Notes: generated by a model from the letters alone, not told the origin. A DNA stretch of 48,361 nucleotides from a bacterium (GCA_028716845.1 JAQUPF010000017.1:1-48361), one strand, 5' to 3'; positions 1 to 7,889 are shown, counted from the first letter of the stretch. Translations and numbers: made by a program.

Positions 1-2
1 TC

Positions 3-875
3 CCCGTCGGCGGGATCGTCCCGCTCTGCCGCGAGGCCGCCCGCCGCGGCATCGGCGGCGTCCTCCTCTTCGGCGTGCCCGCCGCGAAGGACCCGCTCGG
101 CAGCGGGGCGTACGCGGACGACGGCGTCGTCCCGTCGGCGGTGCGGGCGGTCAAGCGGGGCGTCCCGGGCCTCGTCGTCGTCACGGACGTCTGCCTCTGC
201 GCGTACACGGACCACGGGCACTGCGGCGTGGCGAGGCGGGGTCCCTCCTCGCGCGGATACCGGATCGACAACGACGCCACGCTCGAGCTCCTCGCGCGGA
301 CGGCGGTCGCGCACGCCCGCGCCGGGGCGGACATGGTGGCCCCGAGCGACATGATGGACGGCCGCGTCGGGGCGATCCGCGCGGCCCTCGACGGGAGCGG
401 GTTTTCCGACGTCGCCATCATGTCGTACGCCGCCAAGTACGCCTCCGCGCTCTACGCGCCGTTCCGCGACGCCGCCGGATCGGCGCCCGCCTTCGGCGAC
501 CGGCGCTCCTACCAGATGGACCCGACGAACGCCGCGGAGGCGCTCCGCGAGGCCGCGGCGGACGTCGGGGAGGGGGCGGACATCGTCATGGTGAAACCGG
601 CGTTCGGCTACGGCGACGTCATCCGCGCGATCAGGGACGCCCTCCGCGTGCCCGTGGCCGCCTACAGCGTGAGCGGCGAGTACGCGATGGTGAAGGCGGC
701 GGCGGCCCGGGGGTGGATCGACGAGCGTTCGGTCGCCATGGAGCTGCTGGCCGGCGCGCACCGGGCGGGGGCGGGCATCATCGTCACCTACTGGGCGATG
801 GAGGCGGCCGGCTGGCTGGCGGCCGAGGAACGGGGGGAGGGGTCCGGGGCGGCGGGGAGATCCCGTAGGACCTGA
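3..875 (+). CDS. hemB: Delta-aminolevulinic acid dehydratase (porphobilinogen synthase), 5' truncated by window edge
   Basis: HemB condenses two 5-aminolevulinate molecules to porphobilinogen in the cytoplasm (tetrapyrrole synthesis). The reading frame is open from base 3, so the N-terminus lies outside the window. Family marks seen: the cysteine-rich metal site TDVCLCAYTDHGHCG, the first active-site lysine in SYAAKYAS, and the Schiff-base lysine in MVKPAFGYGD. The C-terminal AYSVSGEYAMVKAAA stretch is also typical. The three cysteines indicate a zinc-type enzyme (known for the family). The last 20 or so residues are a Gly/Arg-rich extension that overlaps the convergent regulator gene by 92 bp. 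Identity is secure; only the start is missing. Confidence 0.96.
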   Translation, partial: PVGGIVPLCREAARRGIGGVLLFGVPAAKDPLGSGAYADDGVVPSAVRAVKRGVPGLVVVTDVCLCAYTDHGHCGVARRGPSSRGYRIDNDATLELLARTAVAHARAGADMVAPSDMMDGRVGAIRAALDGSGFSDVAIMSYAAKYASALYAPFRDAAGSAPAFGDRRSYQMDPTNAAEALREAAADVGEGADIVMVKPAFGYGDVIRAIRDALRVPVAAYSVSGEYAMVKAAAARGWIDERSVAMELLAGAHRAGAGIIVTYWAMEAAGWLAAEERGEGSGAAGRSRRT

Positions 876-2349
876 TCTTCCGCTCGAGCCGGTTGCGGGA
901 GACGCCGAGCGTCCTCGCCGCGCGGCTCTTGTTCCAGCCGGCGCGCTCGAGGACGAGGAGGATGCGCTCCCGCTCGGCATCCCCGAGCGTGAGGCCGCCG
1001 GCGCCGGGCGCGGCGCCGCGCATCTCGGGCGGCAGGTGCTCGGGCAGGATCGCCTCCCCGCTGCCGAGGACGATCGCCCGCTCGATGGTGTTCCGCAGCT
1101 CGCGCACGTTCCCCGGCCACGCCCACGCCTCGAGGAGCCGCATCGCCTCCGGGCTCACCGCGGTGACCCTCCTGCCGGCGTGCGCCGCCTCACGGCGGAG
1201 GAAATGGAGGGCGAGCGCCGGGATGTCCTCCGGTCGCTCCCGGAGCGGAGGGGCGACGATCTCGATGACCTTCAGCCGGTAGTAGAGGTCCTCCCGGAAC
1301 CGCCCCTCCCCGATCGCCGCCTCGAGGTCCTCGTTCGTCGCCGCGATGACGCGCACGTCCGCCCGGATCGTCTCCGAGCCGCCGAGCCGCTCGAACTCCC
1401 GCTGATCGAGGACGCGCAGGAGCTTGAGCTGCGCCCCGGGGGAGACGCTCCCCACCTCGTCGAGGAAGACGGTGCCGCCGTCCGAACCCTCGAAGCGGCC
1501 GGCGCGGCGCCTCGAGGCGCCGGTGAACGCCCCCCGCTCGTGGCCGAACAGCTCGCTCTCGATGAGCGTCTCGCTGAAGAGGGTGCAGTTCACGCAGGTG
1601 AACGGCTTCGCCCGCCGGCGCGAGTTGTAGTGGAGCGCCCGCGCGATGAGCTCCTTCCCCGTCCCGCTCTCGCCGCGGAGGAGGACCGTGGCGTCGGTCG
1701 GCGCGACCTTTCGGATGACCTCGATCAGCGCCGCGATCTGCGGGCTCGGGCCGACGATGTCGTCCCCGAGGCGGATCTCCTCGATGAGCGCCGCCGCGTC
1801 CCGCTCGAGCTCCCCGTGGCGGCGGGCGTTCCGGATCGCCGCGGCGGCGAGGTCGGCGAGCGCGCCGAGCATCGCCCCGTCGGCCTCGCCGAAGGGGCGT
1901 CCGTCCGTCGTGTTGATCGCCTCGACCGCCCCGATCGTCACGCCGCCGCAGATGACGGGGACGCAGAGGATCGAACGGGTGGGGAAGTCGAGGCGCGCGG
2001 CGATGTCGCCGGCCCACCGCGGATCCGCGGCGACGTCCTCGACGGTGCACGGCTCGCCGCGGGCGATGACCCAGCCGGCGATCCCCTCGCCGGGGGAGAG
2101 CGTACAGTCCATGACCTCGCGCGCCCGCTCGCCGACGCTCGCGCGGAAGCGGAGCCGCTCCCGCCGCTCGTCGAGGAGGATGATGGAGCTCGCCTCCGTC
2201 CGGAGGAGCCGGTTGGTGAGCTCGAGCAGCCGTCCGAGGACGGCGTCGCAGTCGAGCGTGGAGGCGAGGAGACGGCCTGCCCGGAGCAGGTCGGCGAGCT
2301 GCCCCCTGTCGAGGAGATCGAGCCGCGGTTCCTCGGGCCGTGTCGGCAT
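784..2349 (-). CDS. Sigma-54-dependent transcriptional activator (GAF, AAA+, Fis-type HTH)
   Basis: A 521-aa enhancer-binding protein. A GAF sensor spans roughly residues 25-175. The AAA+ sigma-54 interaction domain spans about 195-425, with Walker A GESGTGKE, the sigma-54 contact loop GAFTGA and Walker B GGTVFLDEVG. A Fis-type helix-turn-helix lies near 455-500 (NKSRAARTLGVSRNRLERK), followed by a Pro/Arg-rich tail. The layout is that of NifA/NorR/FhlA-like activators, in which the GAF domain senses a small molecule or interacts with a partner. I start at ATG 2347-2349; a longer in-frame start at 2406 would run into an intergenic repeat and the predicted promoter. No cognate kinase or obvious sigma-54 target is adjacent, so its regulon cannot be told. 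It converges on hemB. Confidence 0.92.
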   Translation of the reverse strand: MPTRPEEPRLDLLDRGQLADLLRAGRLLASTLDCDAVLGRLLELTNRLLRTEASSIILLDERRERLRFRASVGERAREVMDCTLSPGEGIAGWVIARGEPCTVEDVAADPRWAGDIAARLDFPTRSILCVPVICGGVTIGAVEAINTTDGRPFGEADGAMLGALADLAAAAIRNARRHGELERDAAALIEEIRLGDDIVGPSPQIAALIEVIRKVAPTDATVLLRGESGTGKELIARALHYNSRRRAKPFTCVNCTLFSETLIESELFGHERGAFTGASRRRAGRFEGSDGGTVFLDEVGSVSPGAQLKLLRVLDQREFERLGGSETIRADVRVIAATNEDLEAAIGEGRFREDLYYRLKVIEIVAPPLRERPEDIPALALHFLRREAAHAGRRVTAVSPEAMRLLEAWAWPGNVRELRNTIERAIVLGSGEAILPEHLPPEMRGAAPGAGGLTLGDAERERILLVLERAGWNKSRAARTLGVSRNRLERKIRSYGISPPPRTPPPVPRPPASRPPPSPSR

Positions 2350-2358
2350 GGCACCCCG

Positions 2359-2388
2359 ACTATAGCACAGTCGGATGCGAAGAACCAA
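2359..2388 (-). promoter_or_regulatory. Candidate sigma-70 promoter for the sigma-54 activator gene
   Basis: On the minus strand, TTGGTT (2383-2388) is followed after 18 nt by TATAGT (2359-2364), with a TGC immediately before the -10 (extended -10). The transcript would begin about 10 nt before the ATG at 2349, so the leader would be very short. The -35 falls on the edge of the CGGAT repeat element. Confidence 0.4.
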
Positions 2389-2490
2389 TCGACCGCGGAT
2401 TGACACGGATTTTTGCGGATCATCACTGCTGCCGGAGATGGAGAATCAGTGGAGATCCGTCAATGATCCGCGGAGATCCGCGGCTGTTTG
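2381..2490. repeat. CGGAT decamer palindromic intergenic element, copy A
   Basis: The left arm has RCGGAT units beginning at 2395, 2405 and 2415, exactly 10 bp apart. The right arm has the reverse complement ATCCGY at 2455, 2466 and 2476. The two arms could fold into a long hairpin. The same architecture recurs at 9376-9470, 27246-27400 and 28135-28240, with one-armed versions elsewhere. The remainder of the gap to 2722 holds only the promoter candidate listed separately. Confidence 0.85.
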
Positions 2491-2665
2491 TTCCTTTCGA
2501 TCGCGGGGGCGTGTCTGTGCCGATACGGCGCACCACCCGCCCGGGTGGCACGTCCCGGAACAGGCCGCGACCGTCCGCCTCCCCGGTCGCGCGGGACGGG
2601 GAACAATCATACCCTCGTCGCGGGGTGGATTCGGGGCGGATCATATGACCGTCGGGTTCTCGCTG

Positions 2666-2695
2666 TTGCGGCGGCATCGAAGTTGCTAGTATATG
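2666..2695 (+). promoter_or_regulatory. Candidate promoter of the CsgG/LPP20 envelope operon
   Basis: TTGCGG (2666-2671), an 18-nt spacer, then TATATG (2690-2695), 28 nt before the GTG start at 2723. This is a locally AT-rich patch in an otherwise GC-rich leader. The match is moderate, and no operator is recognisable. Confidence 0.35.
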
Positions 2696-2722
2696 CCGAT
2701 AGCCGCGAACGGAGGATGACGG

Positions 2723-3241
2723 GTGTCCTGGTATCGGTTGCCGGTGCTGATCGCCGTCGCCGCGCTCCTCCCGGGAGCGGTTGCCCCGTCGCCGGCCGAG
2801 CCGGTGCTGACGGCCACGGGGAGGGGGCGCGCGCCGGCGCGGGCTGCGGGCGACGCCCGGGCGATGCTGATGGCGAGGCGCGCGGCGATGCTGGAGGCGT
2901 ACAAGAACCTCTCGGCGGCCCTCGGCATGGGACGATCCACGGTGCGCGGCGGGACGGGGCACGAGACCGTGAGCGGTTTCCTGCAGGGGGTCAGGGTCCT
3001 GGAGACGCGGTACTACGAGAACGGCGACGTGGAGGTCGATGTCGAGGCGCCCGTTCCCCCGGGCGGGATGACGGGGGCCACGGCCGGCGGGGCCGGCGCG
3101 CCGCGCGAGCGGCGGCTGCTCCTCGTGGAGCGAGACGGCGGTGTCGTGGACGAGTCCGAGTGGCGGGAGCTCTTCGGGGCGGCGACCGCGCCGGCCCCCG
3201 GGCGTCCCGCCGGGAGCGCGGAAGGGAGGGAGGAGCGATGA
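2723..3241 (+). CDS. LPP20-like exported protein, single domain
   Basis: A 172-aa protein with an N-terminal signal sequence (residues 1 to about 25, no convincing lipobox). One LPP20/FlgP-like domain follows at about 28-112. It has the family pattern of an Ala/Arg-rich helix (ARAMLMARRAAMLEAYKNL), then a segment ending in a beta strand of the YENGDVEVDVEAPVP type. The Pro/Ala/Gly-rich tail is probably disordered. The start is GTG 2723, chosen for GGAGGA 7 nt upstream. The stop overlaps the next ATG by 4 bp (ATGA), indicating translational coupling. LPP20-like domains occur in outer-membrane or periplasmic accessory proteins; the precise role here is unknown. It is the first gene of the operon. 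Confidence 0.8.
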   Translation: MSWYRLPVLIAVAALLPGAVAPSPAEPVLTATGRGRAPARAAGDARAMLMARRAAMLEAYKNLSAALGMGRSTVRGGTGHETVSGFLQGVRVLETRYYENGDVEVDVEAPVPPGGMTGATAGGAGAPRERRLLLVERDGGVVDESEWRELFGAATAPAPGRPAGSAEGREER

Positions 3242-4557
3242 AGAGGATGCTGCTGCGGGCGGGGGCCGTCGCGTGCGCGGCCTGTGTCGCCGCGCCGGCG
3301 ATGGCGCAGGCGCCGCTCTCGCCGGGGCAGGAGCGGCTCATGGCGAAGCGGGCCGCGCAGGTCGACGCCTACCGGAAGCTGACGGAGGAGATCAAGGGGC
3401 TCAGGATCGACTCGAACACCTTCGTCCGTGATTTCGTGGCGGAGAGCGACCAGATCAACACCGCCCTGAACGAGTTCATCAAGGGGCTCAAGGTGGACGG
3501 CCCGCCGCGCCACATGCCCGACGGCACGTGCGAGGTGGACGTGAAGGTGACGCTCCAGCAGATCATGCAGTGCCTGAAGCGGATCAACCTGGAGTACCCC
3601 GACAGGAAGCGGACGACGATGAGCTTCGACCAGATGGGGCAGTACACGAAGAAGACGGTCTTCTCGGCGACCGGCGTGGGGCTGCCCCCGGGGATGAAGT
3701 CCGAGTCGACCGCCCCGAAGGGGGCGGACCTCAGGACCGCCGGCATCCCCGGATGGGAGGGGGTGACGCCGCAGGGGAGGCTCCTCGCCGAGCGGGGCGC
3801 GCTCACCGACGCGCGCCGCAACCTCGCCGAGACGGTGCACGGGCTGCGCATCACGGGGAACACGTACGTGCGCGACTTCGCGGTGGTGAGCGACCAGGTG
3901 CAGACGAGCCTGGGCACCTTCATCAACGGCGTCAAGGAGGCGGGGCCGTACCGCTACCTGCCGGACGGCGTCTGCGAGGTCGACGTCGAGGTGACGCTCC
4001 AGGACGTCATCAAGCAGCTCAACACCATCCGGCAGCAGTACTACGCCGGGTGGCCCCCCACGCTCATCTTCCGCGAGATCCAGTTCGAGCGGATCATCGA
4101 CTGGGGCCCGCCGCGGGTCATCCGGGCGACCGGCAACGGCGCCGTCCCCGCGAGGGGCTACCTGAAGGGGGCCGCCGCCCCGGCCGCGGGGGGCGGAGCC
4201 CCGTCCGCGCCGCCGTGGTCGTCGCAGGTCGCCACGGCCACGGGAACCGGCGTGCCGAGGGAGGGCGAGGCGGGCGCCGTCGCCCGCCTGAACGCGGAGC
4301 GGGCGGCGGAGGCGGTCGCGCGGCGGAACCTCGCCGAGAAGGTCTACGGCGTGCGCATCGACGCGTCGACGACCGTGCGGGATTTCGTGACGGTGGACGA
4401 TCAGGTGAAGGCGGCGGTGGAGCGCTACCTCGCCGGCGCCCGGGTCGCGGGGGAGCCGGTCGTGATGCCCGACGGCACCGTCGAGGTCACGATGGAGCTG
4501 CCGCTCGACGGGGTGTGGCGGATCATGGCCGACGACCGGATCGCGCGGGTCGACTGA
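3238..4557 (+). CDS. Exported protein with three LPP20-like repeats
   Basis: A 439-aa protein with a clear signal peptide ending near AMAQA (residues 20-24). Three homologous modules of about 85 residues follow, roughly 30-125, 175-270 and 340-435. Each contains a helix of the RRNLAE or YRKLTE type, then xGLRIxxNTxVRDFxxxSDQ, and ends in MPDGTxEVDVxVTL. The first two modules are closest; the third is more diverged (VRDFVTVDDQ, MPDGTVEVTMELPL). Gly/Pro/Ala-rich linkers separate modules 2 and 3. The start at ATG 3238 overlaps the preceding stop. A triplicated LPP20-type protein suggests a periplasmic scaffold or ring component, but that is inference. Confidence 0.82.
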   Translation: MKRMLLRAGAVACAACVAAPAMAQAPLSPGQERLMAKRAAQVDAYRKLTEEIKGLRIDSNTFVRDFVAESDQINTALNEFIKGLKVDGPPRHMPDGTCEVDVKVTLQQIMQCLKRINLEYPDRKRTTMSFDQMGQYTKKTVFSATGVGLPPGMKSESTAPKGADLRTAGIPGWEGVTPQGRLLAERGALTDARRNLAETVHGLRITGNTYVRDFAVVSDQVQTSLGTFINGVKEAGPYRYLPDGVCEVDVEVTLQDVIKQLNTIRQQYYAGWPPTLIFREIQFERIIDWGPPRVIRATGNGAVPARGYLKGAAAPAAGGGAPSAPPWSSQVATATGTGVPREGEAGAVARLNAERAAEAVARRNLAEKVYGVRIDASTTVRDFVTVDDQVKAAVERYLAGARVAGEPVVMPDGTVEVTMELPLDGVWRIMADDRIARVD

Positions 4558-4592
4558 CCCCGCGGGGCCGTCGGGAGAGGAGGGACGAGGGG

Positions 4593-4742
4593 ATGAGGCG
4601 TCTGTTCGGATGGTGCGCGGTGGCGGCGGCCGTCGGCGCGGTGCTCGCGGCCGGCGGGTGCACGAAGCGGTACATCCCGAGGGTGACGGAGGAGATCATC
4701 GATCCGGGCGTCCCCGTCTACTCCGAGACGATCGTCGAGTGA
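4593..4742 (+). CDS. Very small putative lipoprotein (49 aa)
   Basis: It is preceded by a purine-rich ribosome-binding region (GGGAGAGGAGGG). The hydrophobic leader ends in LAAGGC-TKRYIPRV, so the mature lipoprotein would be only about 27 residues (Cys23 onward). The lipobox is weak at -3 (Ala). The mature part is charged and has no recognisable domain. It lies in line with two further small lipoprotein genes, with a similar Cys-X-K/R-X-Tyr/Ile start after the leader, as in the next gene (GC-RKVYMV). No function can be assigned. Confidence 0.6.
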   Translation: MRRLFGWCAVAAAVGAVLAAGGCTKRYIPRVTEEIIDPGVPVYSETIVE

Positions 4743-4784
4743 GGCGGGCGGCCGCCCGGGGGGCGCGCCGGAGAGGAGGGCGAC

Positions 4785-4961
4785 ATGGCGGGGAAGGTGA
4801 TCGCGATCGTGGCGGCCTGCGCCGCGGCGGCGGCGTTCGCCGGCTGCAGGAAGGTGTACATGGTCCCGACGCCGCAGGGCTGGATGGAGATGGAGTCCAG
4901 GAAGGGCGGCGACGAGCTCAAGTTCAGGCCGGCGGAGAAGGTCGAGATGCAGGTGAGATGA
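4785..4961 (+). CDS. Small putative lipoprotein (58 aa)
   Basis: The ATG at 4785 follows GAGAGGAGGG. The leader AAAAFAGC leads to Cys21, giving a mature peptide of about 38 residues beginning CRKVYMVPTPQGW. The mature part is rich in Met, Glu and Lys and has no known domain. The third codon positions are almost all G or C, like the neighbouring genes, which supports real coding despite the length. It ends 13 bp before the next start. The resemblance of its mature N-terminus to the preceding gene (charged residue, then Y-hydrophobic-P) may reflect a common origin. Confidence 0.62.
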   Translation: MAGKVIAIVAACAAAAAFAGCRKVYMVPTPQGWMEMESRKGGDELKFRPAEKVEMQVR

Positions 4962-4974
4962 GGAGGGGGAACTG

Positions 4975-5313
4975 ATGCGCACAACAGTCGCGGCGCTCGG
5001 GGGGGTGCTGATCGTCGGGCTCCTCGCCGCCGGGTGCAGCAGGGACATCATGTACGGCCCGCGCGGCGAGGTGGTGAAGATGAAATCGCCCGACCGGACG
5101 ATGAAGGTCAAGGTGAAGGGCGAGACGGTGCAGATAGAGGGGGCGAAGGGCATCGGGGGCCGCTCCCGCGTCGCGCCGCTCCCGGTCGAGACGGAGCGCG
5201 ACGTCGGCATCCGGGGCGTCCCCGTCCCGCCGCCGGCGGGGCACATCGTCCCGGCGCCGGCCGCCCCGGTGGAGTCGCGGACGGTCACGGAGGAGACGAC
5301 GGTCGTCCGCTGA
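4975..5313 (+). CDS. Putative lipoprotein (112 aa)
   Basis: The signal sequence carries the lipobox LLAAGC (Cys21). A region that begins SRDIMYGPRGEVVKMKSP follows, then basic beta-like stretches, and a Pro/Ala-rich C-terminal third ending in Thr/Val residues. The mature start (MYGPRGE) resembles the preceding small lipoprotein (YMVPTPQG), so the three small lipoproteins may be related. RBS GGAGGGGG. The product is likely anchored in the outer or inner membrane. No family recognised. Confidence 0.75.
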   Translation: MRTTVAALGGVLIVGLLAAGCSRDIMYGPRGEVVKMKSPDRTMKVKVKGETVQIEGAKGIGGRSRVAPLPVETERDVGIRGVPVPPPAGHIVPAPAAPVESRTVTEETTVVR

Positions 5314-5339
5314 GCGGCCGCGGGGAGGGAACGGGTGCG

Positions 5340-6188
5340 ATGAGACCGACGGGGTGGTGTGTCGCCCTCGCCGCCGCGCTCCTCTTCGGCGCGGCCGCCG
5401 CCGCGGCGGGCGGGCGGGAGGTGACCGCGCGCGGCGAGGCGGCGGTCAGGGGCGAGGGGGCCGAGGCGCTCCTCCTCGCCCGCGAGGAGGCGGTCAACCG
5501 GGCGCTCCGGCGCGCCATCGAGCAGGGGGTCGGCACGGTCATCGACTCCGAGACGCTCGTGGAGAACTTCCAGCTCCTCGACGACAAGGTCCTCTCCCAG
5601 GTGAAGGGGTACGTCACCGGCTTCGAGGTGACGGACGACAACGGGGGCGAGGGGGGCGTCTACGGCGTGACCGTGCGGGCGACGGTCGCCATGGCGCGCC
5701 TCGAGAAGGACGTCCGCGCCCTCAACATCATCAGGGAGAAGAAGCGGAACCCGCGGATCATGGTGATGATCCGGGAGTACTTCGAGGACCCGGTCTTCGG
5801 GGCGGACTTCGCCAAGGCCGGCGAGGTCGTCCAGTCCGCGGTCGAGAAGGAGTTCCTCCGGCTCTCCTTCCCCCTCGTGGACAGGGGGCAGACGGAGGCG
5901 ATCGCCGCGCGCGACGAGGCGGTCGCCTTCGACGACCCCGCCCGGGCCGCCGCCCTCGGGAGGCGGTTCGGGGCGGAGATCGTCATCGTGGGGGAGGCGA
6001 CGAGCGCCCAGATGGACCGGAGCGCGCCGCACGGCGTCGCGGTCTTCCACTGCGACGCCCAGGTGTCGGCGAAGGCGGTGAAGACCGACACGGGGCAGAT
6101 CATCGCGCGGGAGAGCGTCAACTCGGGGCGGGTGGTGCGGGGGGGGCGGGCGACCGCGGCGAAGGAGGCCCTCGGGATCGCCGGCTAG
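5340..6188 (+). CDS. FlgT-like exported protein, N-terminal part, ended by in-frame amber codon
   Basis: 282 residues: a signal peptide (about 1-23), then a FlgT-N/LPP20-like domain at about 25-115 (AREEAVNRALRRAIEQGVG, LVENFQLLDDKVLS, KGYVTGFEV). A second domain at about 130-270 has a TolB/FlgO-like pattern, including RFGAEIVIVGEA and a conserved SAKAVKTDTGQIIA. The frame stops at TAG 6186-6188 but continues in the same phase for another 120 codons of fully native codon usage to 6548. I therefore read this as one gene of about 402 codons interrupted by a nonsense codon. FlgT/FlgO-type proteins sit in the periplasm or outer membrane; with no flagellar genes nearby, a non-flagellar role is likely. 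Confidence 0.75.
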   Translation: MRPTGWCVALAAALLFGAAAAAAGGREVTARGEAAVRGEGAEALLLAREEAVNRALRRAIEQGVGTVIDSETLVENFQLLDDKVLSQVKGYVTGFEVTDDNGGEGGVYGVTVRATVAMARLEKDVRALNIIREKKRNPRIMVMIREYFEDPVFGADFAKAGEVVQSAVEKEFLRLSFPLVDRGQTEAIAARDEAVAFDDPARAAALGRRFGAEIVIVGEATSAQMDRSAPHGVAVFHCDAQVSAKAVKTDTGQIIARESVNSGRVVRGGRATAAKEALGIAG

Positions 6189-6548
6189 CGGCTCGCGCTC
6201 GCGATGCGCGACGGGATACTGGAGAGCTGGCGGAGCGAGACGTTCAACACCGTCGCGGTGCAGGTCGTCGCCGCGGAGGCGACGAACGAGCGCCGGCGCG
6301 CCCTCCGGGAGGATCTCGCGTCCATCCGCGGCGTCCGGAACGTCACCGAGCGGAGCTGGACGAACCGGGTGCTCGAGCTCGACCTCGAGATCGACGGGGC
6401 GCTCTGGGGGGATTTCGACCGCCGGATGGAGGAACTCCCCGGCGTGGGCGTGGAGCTCACCGGCAGGACGGGGAACCGCATCGACCTCCGGCTCTCGGAC
6501 AAGGCCGGGCCCGCGGAGGAGGCGGGAACGGGAGGAAGGAAGAGATGA
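6189..6548 (+). pseudogene. C-terminal continuation of the FlgT-like gene beyond the amber codon
   Basis: The same reading frame as the gene before it resumes directly after TAG 6186-6188 (RLALAMRDGILESW...). Its first ATG is at 6204, giving 114 residues if translated separately. No Shine-Dalgarno sequence precedes that ATG, and the protein would lack a signal peptide. G/C-ending codons remain dominant. Its stop overlaps the next start as ATGA, as for an intact operon gene. A single-base change (for example GAG to TAG) explains the break best; readthrough or a sequencing error are alternatives. TAG is an ordinary stop elsewhere in this window (ftsA, ftsL and the receiver gene). Confidence 0.6.
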
Positions 6549-7861
6549 AGGACACCTTCGGTGTGCGCGCGATCGCCGCCGCGGCGGCGCTCGCGATCAT
6601 GGCGGGGACGGCCTCCGCGCAGAAGTGCAGGATCAACAAGGAGATGCTCACCTTCACCCCGATGAGCAACATCGGGCAGTACGTCATCGCCGGCACGCCG
6701 GGGAGCGTGACCGGCGCGCATCCGATCAGGCTCATCGCCCTCGACAGGGACACCGCCGAGAAGGCGGAGGCGGCGGTCAACCCTGACGGCAGCTTCTCCG
6801 TCACCGTGGACGCCACCCAGGGGGACAAGATCAAGCTCACCGCCTTCGATTCCGCCGGCGGCAAGAAGAGCGCCTCGGTGCGGATCCCCATCATGCAGCA
6901 GCGCTCGCTCCTCGACGGGGAGCAGAAAACGGTGGACCGCCGGGGCGAGACGCCCGGCGGCCCCGCCGCGCCGGCGGTCGCCGCCGGCCTCCCCGAGGGC
7001 GCGCCGCCGCCGGGGCCGCGCAATTTGCGGAAGATCGTCGCCGTCGCGAAGTTCGACAACAAGGCGAACGTCGCCTCGCGTTTCGATCTCGGCACCGGGA
7101 TGCAGGCGCAGCTCATCAACGCGCTCAAGCGCAGCGACCGCTTCGTCGTCCGGGAGCAGGAGCTCCTGCGGGACGTCTTCGGCGAGCAGGACCTCGCCCA
7201 GAGCGGCCGGATGGCGGAGAGCCGGACGGCGGAGATCGGGAAGGCGCTCACCGCCCAGTACCTCGTCCGCGGCACGGTGACCGAGTTCGACGAGGCGGAA
7301 TTCTCCGACAGCAAGGGCTTCAGCATGTACGGGGTCGGCGTGAAGGGCGGCAAGTCCCGCGCCCACATGGCGGTGGTCATCGACCTCATCGACACGACCT
7401 CGGGCACCGTCATCGCCTCGCAGCGGATGGAGGGGAAGGCGGAGGGGCGCGGCGCCGGGGGCGGCCTTTCGGTTCCCCATGTCTCCGGGGGCCGGATCGA
7501 GCACGGCAAGCAGAAGCACACGCCGGTCAACAAGGCGATGCAGGTGTGCATCGACAACACGGTCTACTTCATCATGCAGGAGCTTGACCGGCAGCCGTGG
7601 AGCTCGGCGATCGTGAAGGCGGACGGCGAGGGCCCGATCGTCATCCGGGGCGGCACGGAGGACGGCATGGAGCCGGGCTACCGGTTCGGCGTGTACCGGC
7701 GGGGCGAGGATCTCCGGGACCCGACGACCGGCGAGCTCCTCGACGTGGAGCGGAAGAAGCTGGGGGCCATCGAGGTGACGCAGGTGCGGGAGAAGATCGC
7801 CTTCGCTACCCCCGTCGTCGGCTCGGGGTTCCAGGCCGGCGACCTCGTCATGCCCGAATGA
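6545..7861 (+). CDS. CsgG-family protein with extra N-terminal beta domain and FlgT-C-like tail
   Basis: A 438-aa protein with a signal peptide ending near TASAQ (residue 25); there is no lipobox, unlike classical CsgG. Residues about 40-120 form a domain also found in the protein encoded at 8653-9153 (GTPGSVTG, NPDGSFSV, KLTAFDSAGGK). A Pro/Ala-rich linker follows. The CsgG domain (about 160-345) includes IVAVAKFDNKA, GTGMQAQLINALKRSDRF and LVRGTVTEFDEAEF. The C-terminal part (about 365-438) resembles FlgT-C (IVIRGG, DGMEPGYRFGVYRRGE, DPTTGELLDVE). CsgG forms the outer-membrane curli export pore; many CsgG-like proteins serve other envelope functions. It is the last gene of the operon and starts within the previous stop. 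Confidence 0.85.
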   Translation: MKDTFGVRAIAAAAALAIMAGTASAQKCRINKEMLTFTPMSNIGQYVIAGTPGSVTGAHPIRLIALDRDTAEKAEAAVNPDGSFSVTVDATQGDKIKLTAFDSAGGKKSASVRIPIMQQRSLLDGEQKTVDRRGETPGGPAAPAVAAGLPEGAPPPGPRNLRKIVAVAKFDNKANVASRFDLGTGMQAQLINALKRSDRFVVREQELLRDVFGEQDLAQSGRMAESRTAEIGKALTAQYLVRGTVTEFDEAEFSDSKGFSMYGVGVKGGKSRAHMAVVIDLIDTTSGTVIASQRMEGKAEGRGAGGGLSVPHVSGGRIEHGKQKHTPVNKAMQVCIDNTVYFIMQELDRQPWSSAIVKADGEGPIVIRGGTEDGMEPGYRFGVYRRGEDLRDPTTGELLDVERKKLGAIEVTQVREKIAFATPVVGSGFQAGDLVMPE

Positions 7862-7889
7862 GCCGACGGGAAGACAAGGAACGCATTCA

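Noticed and set aside
1036-2403. Long plus-strand open frame opposite the sigma-54 activator
   Set aside because: Antisense shadow: the minus-strand frame has clear GAF, AAA+ and Fis motifs, whereas this one encodes Arg/Glu/Ala-rich low-complexity sequence.
2350-2406. Upstream extension of the sigma-54 activator
   Set aside because: It would cover the predicted promoter and a CGGAT repeat element; the start at 2349 gives the normal domain layout.
6186-6188. Pyrrolysine or other amber recoding
   Set aside because: TAG ends several ordinary genes here (ftsA, ftsL, the receiver gene, lhgO), and no suppressor or pyrrolysine genes are in the window. A point mutation is simpler.
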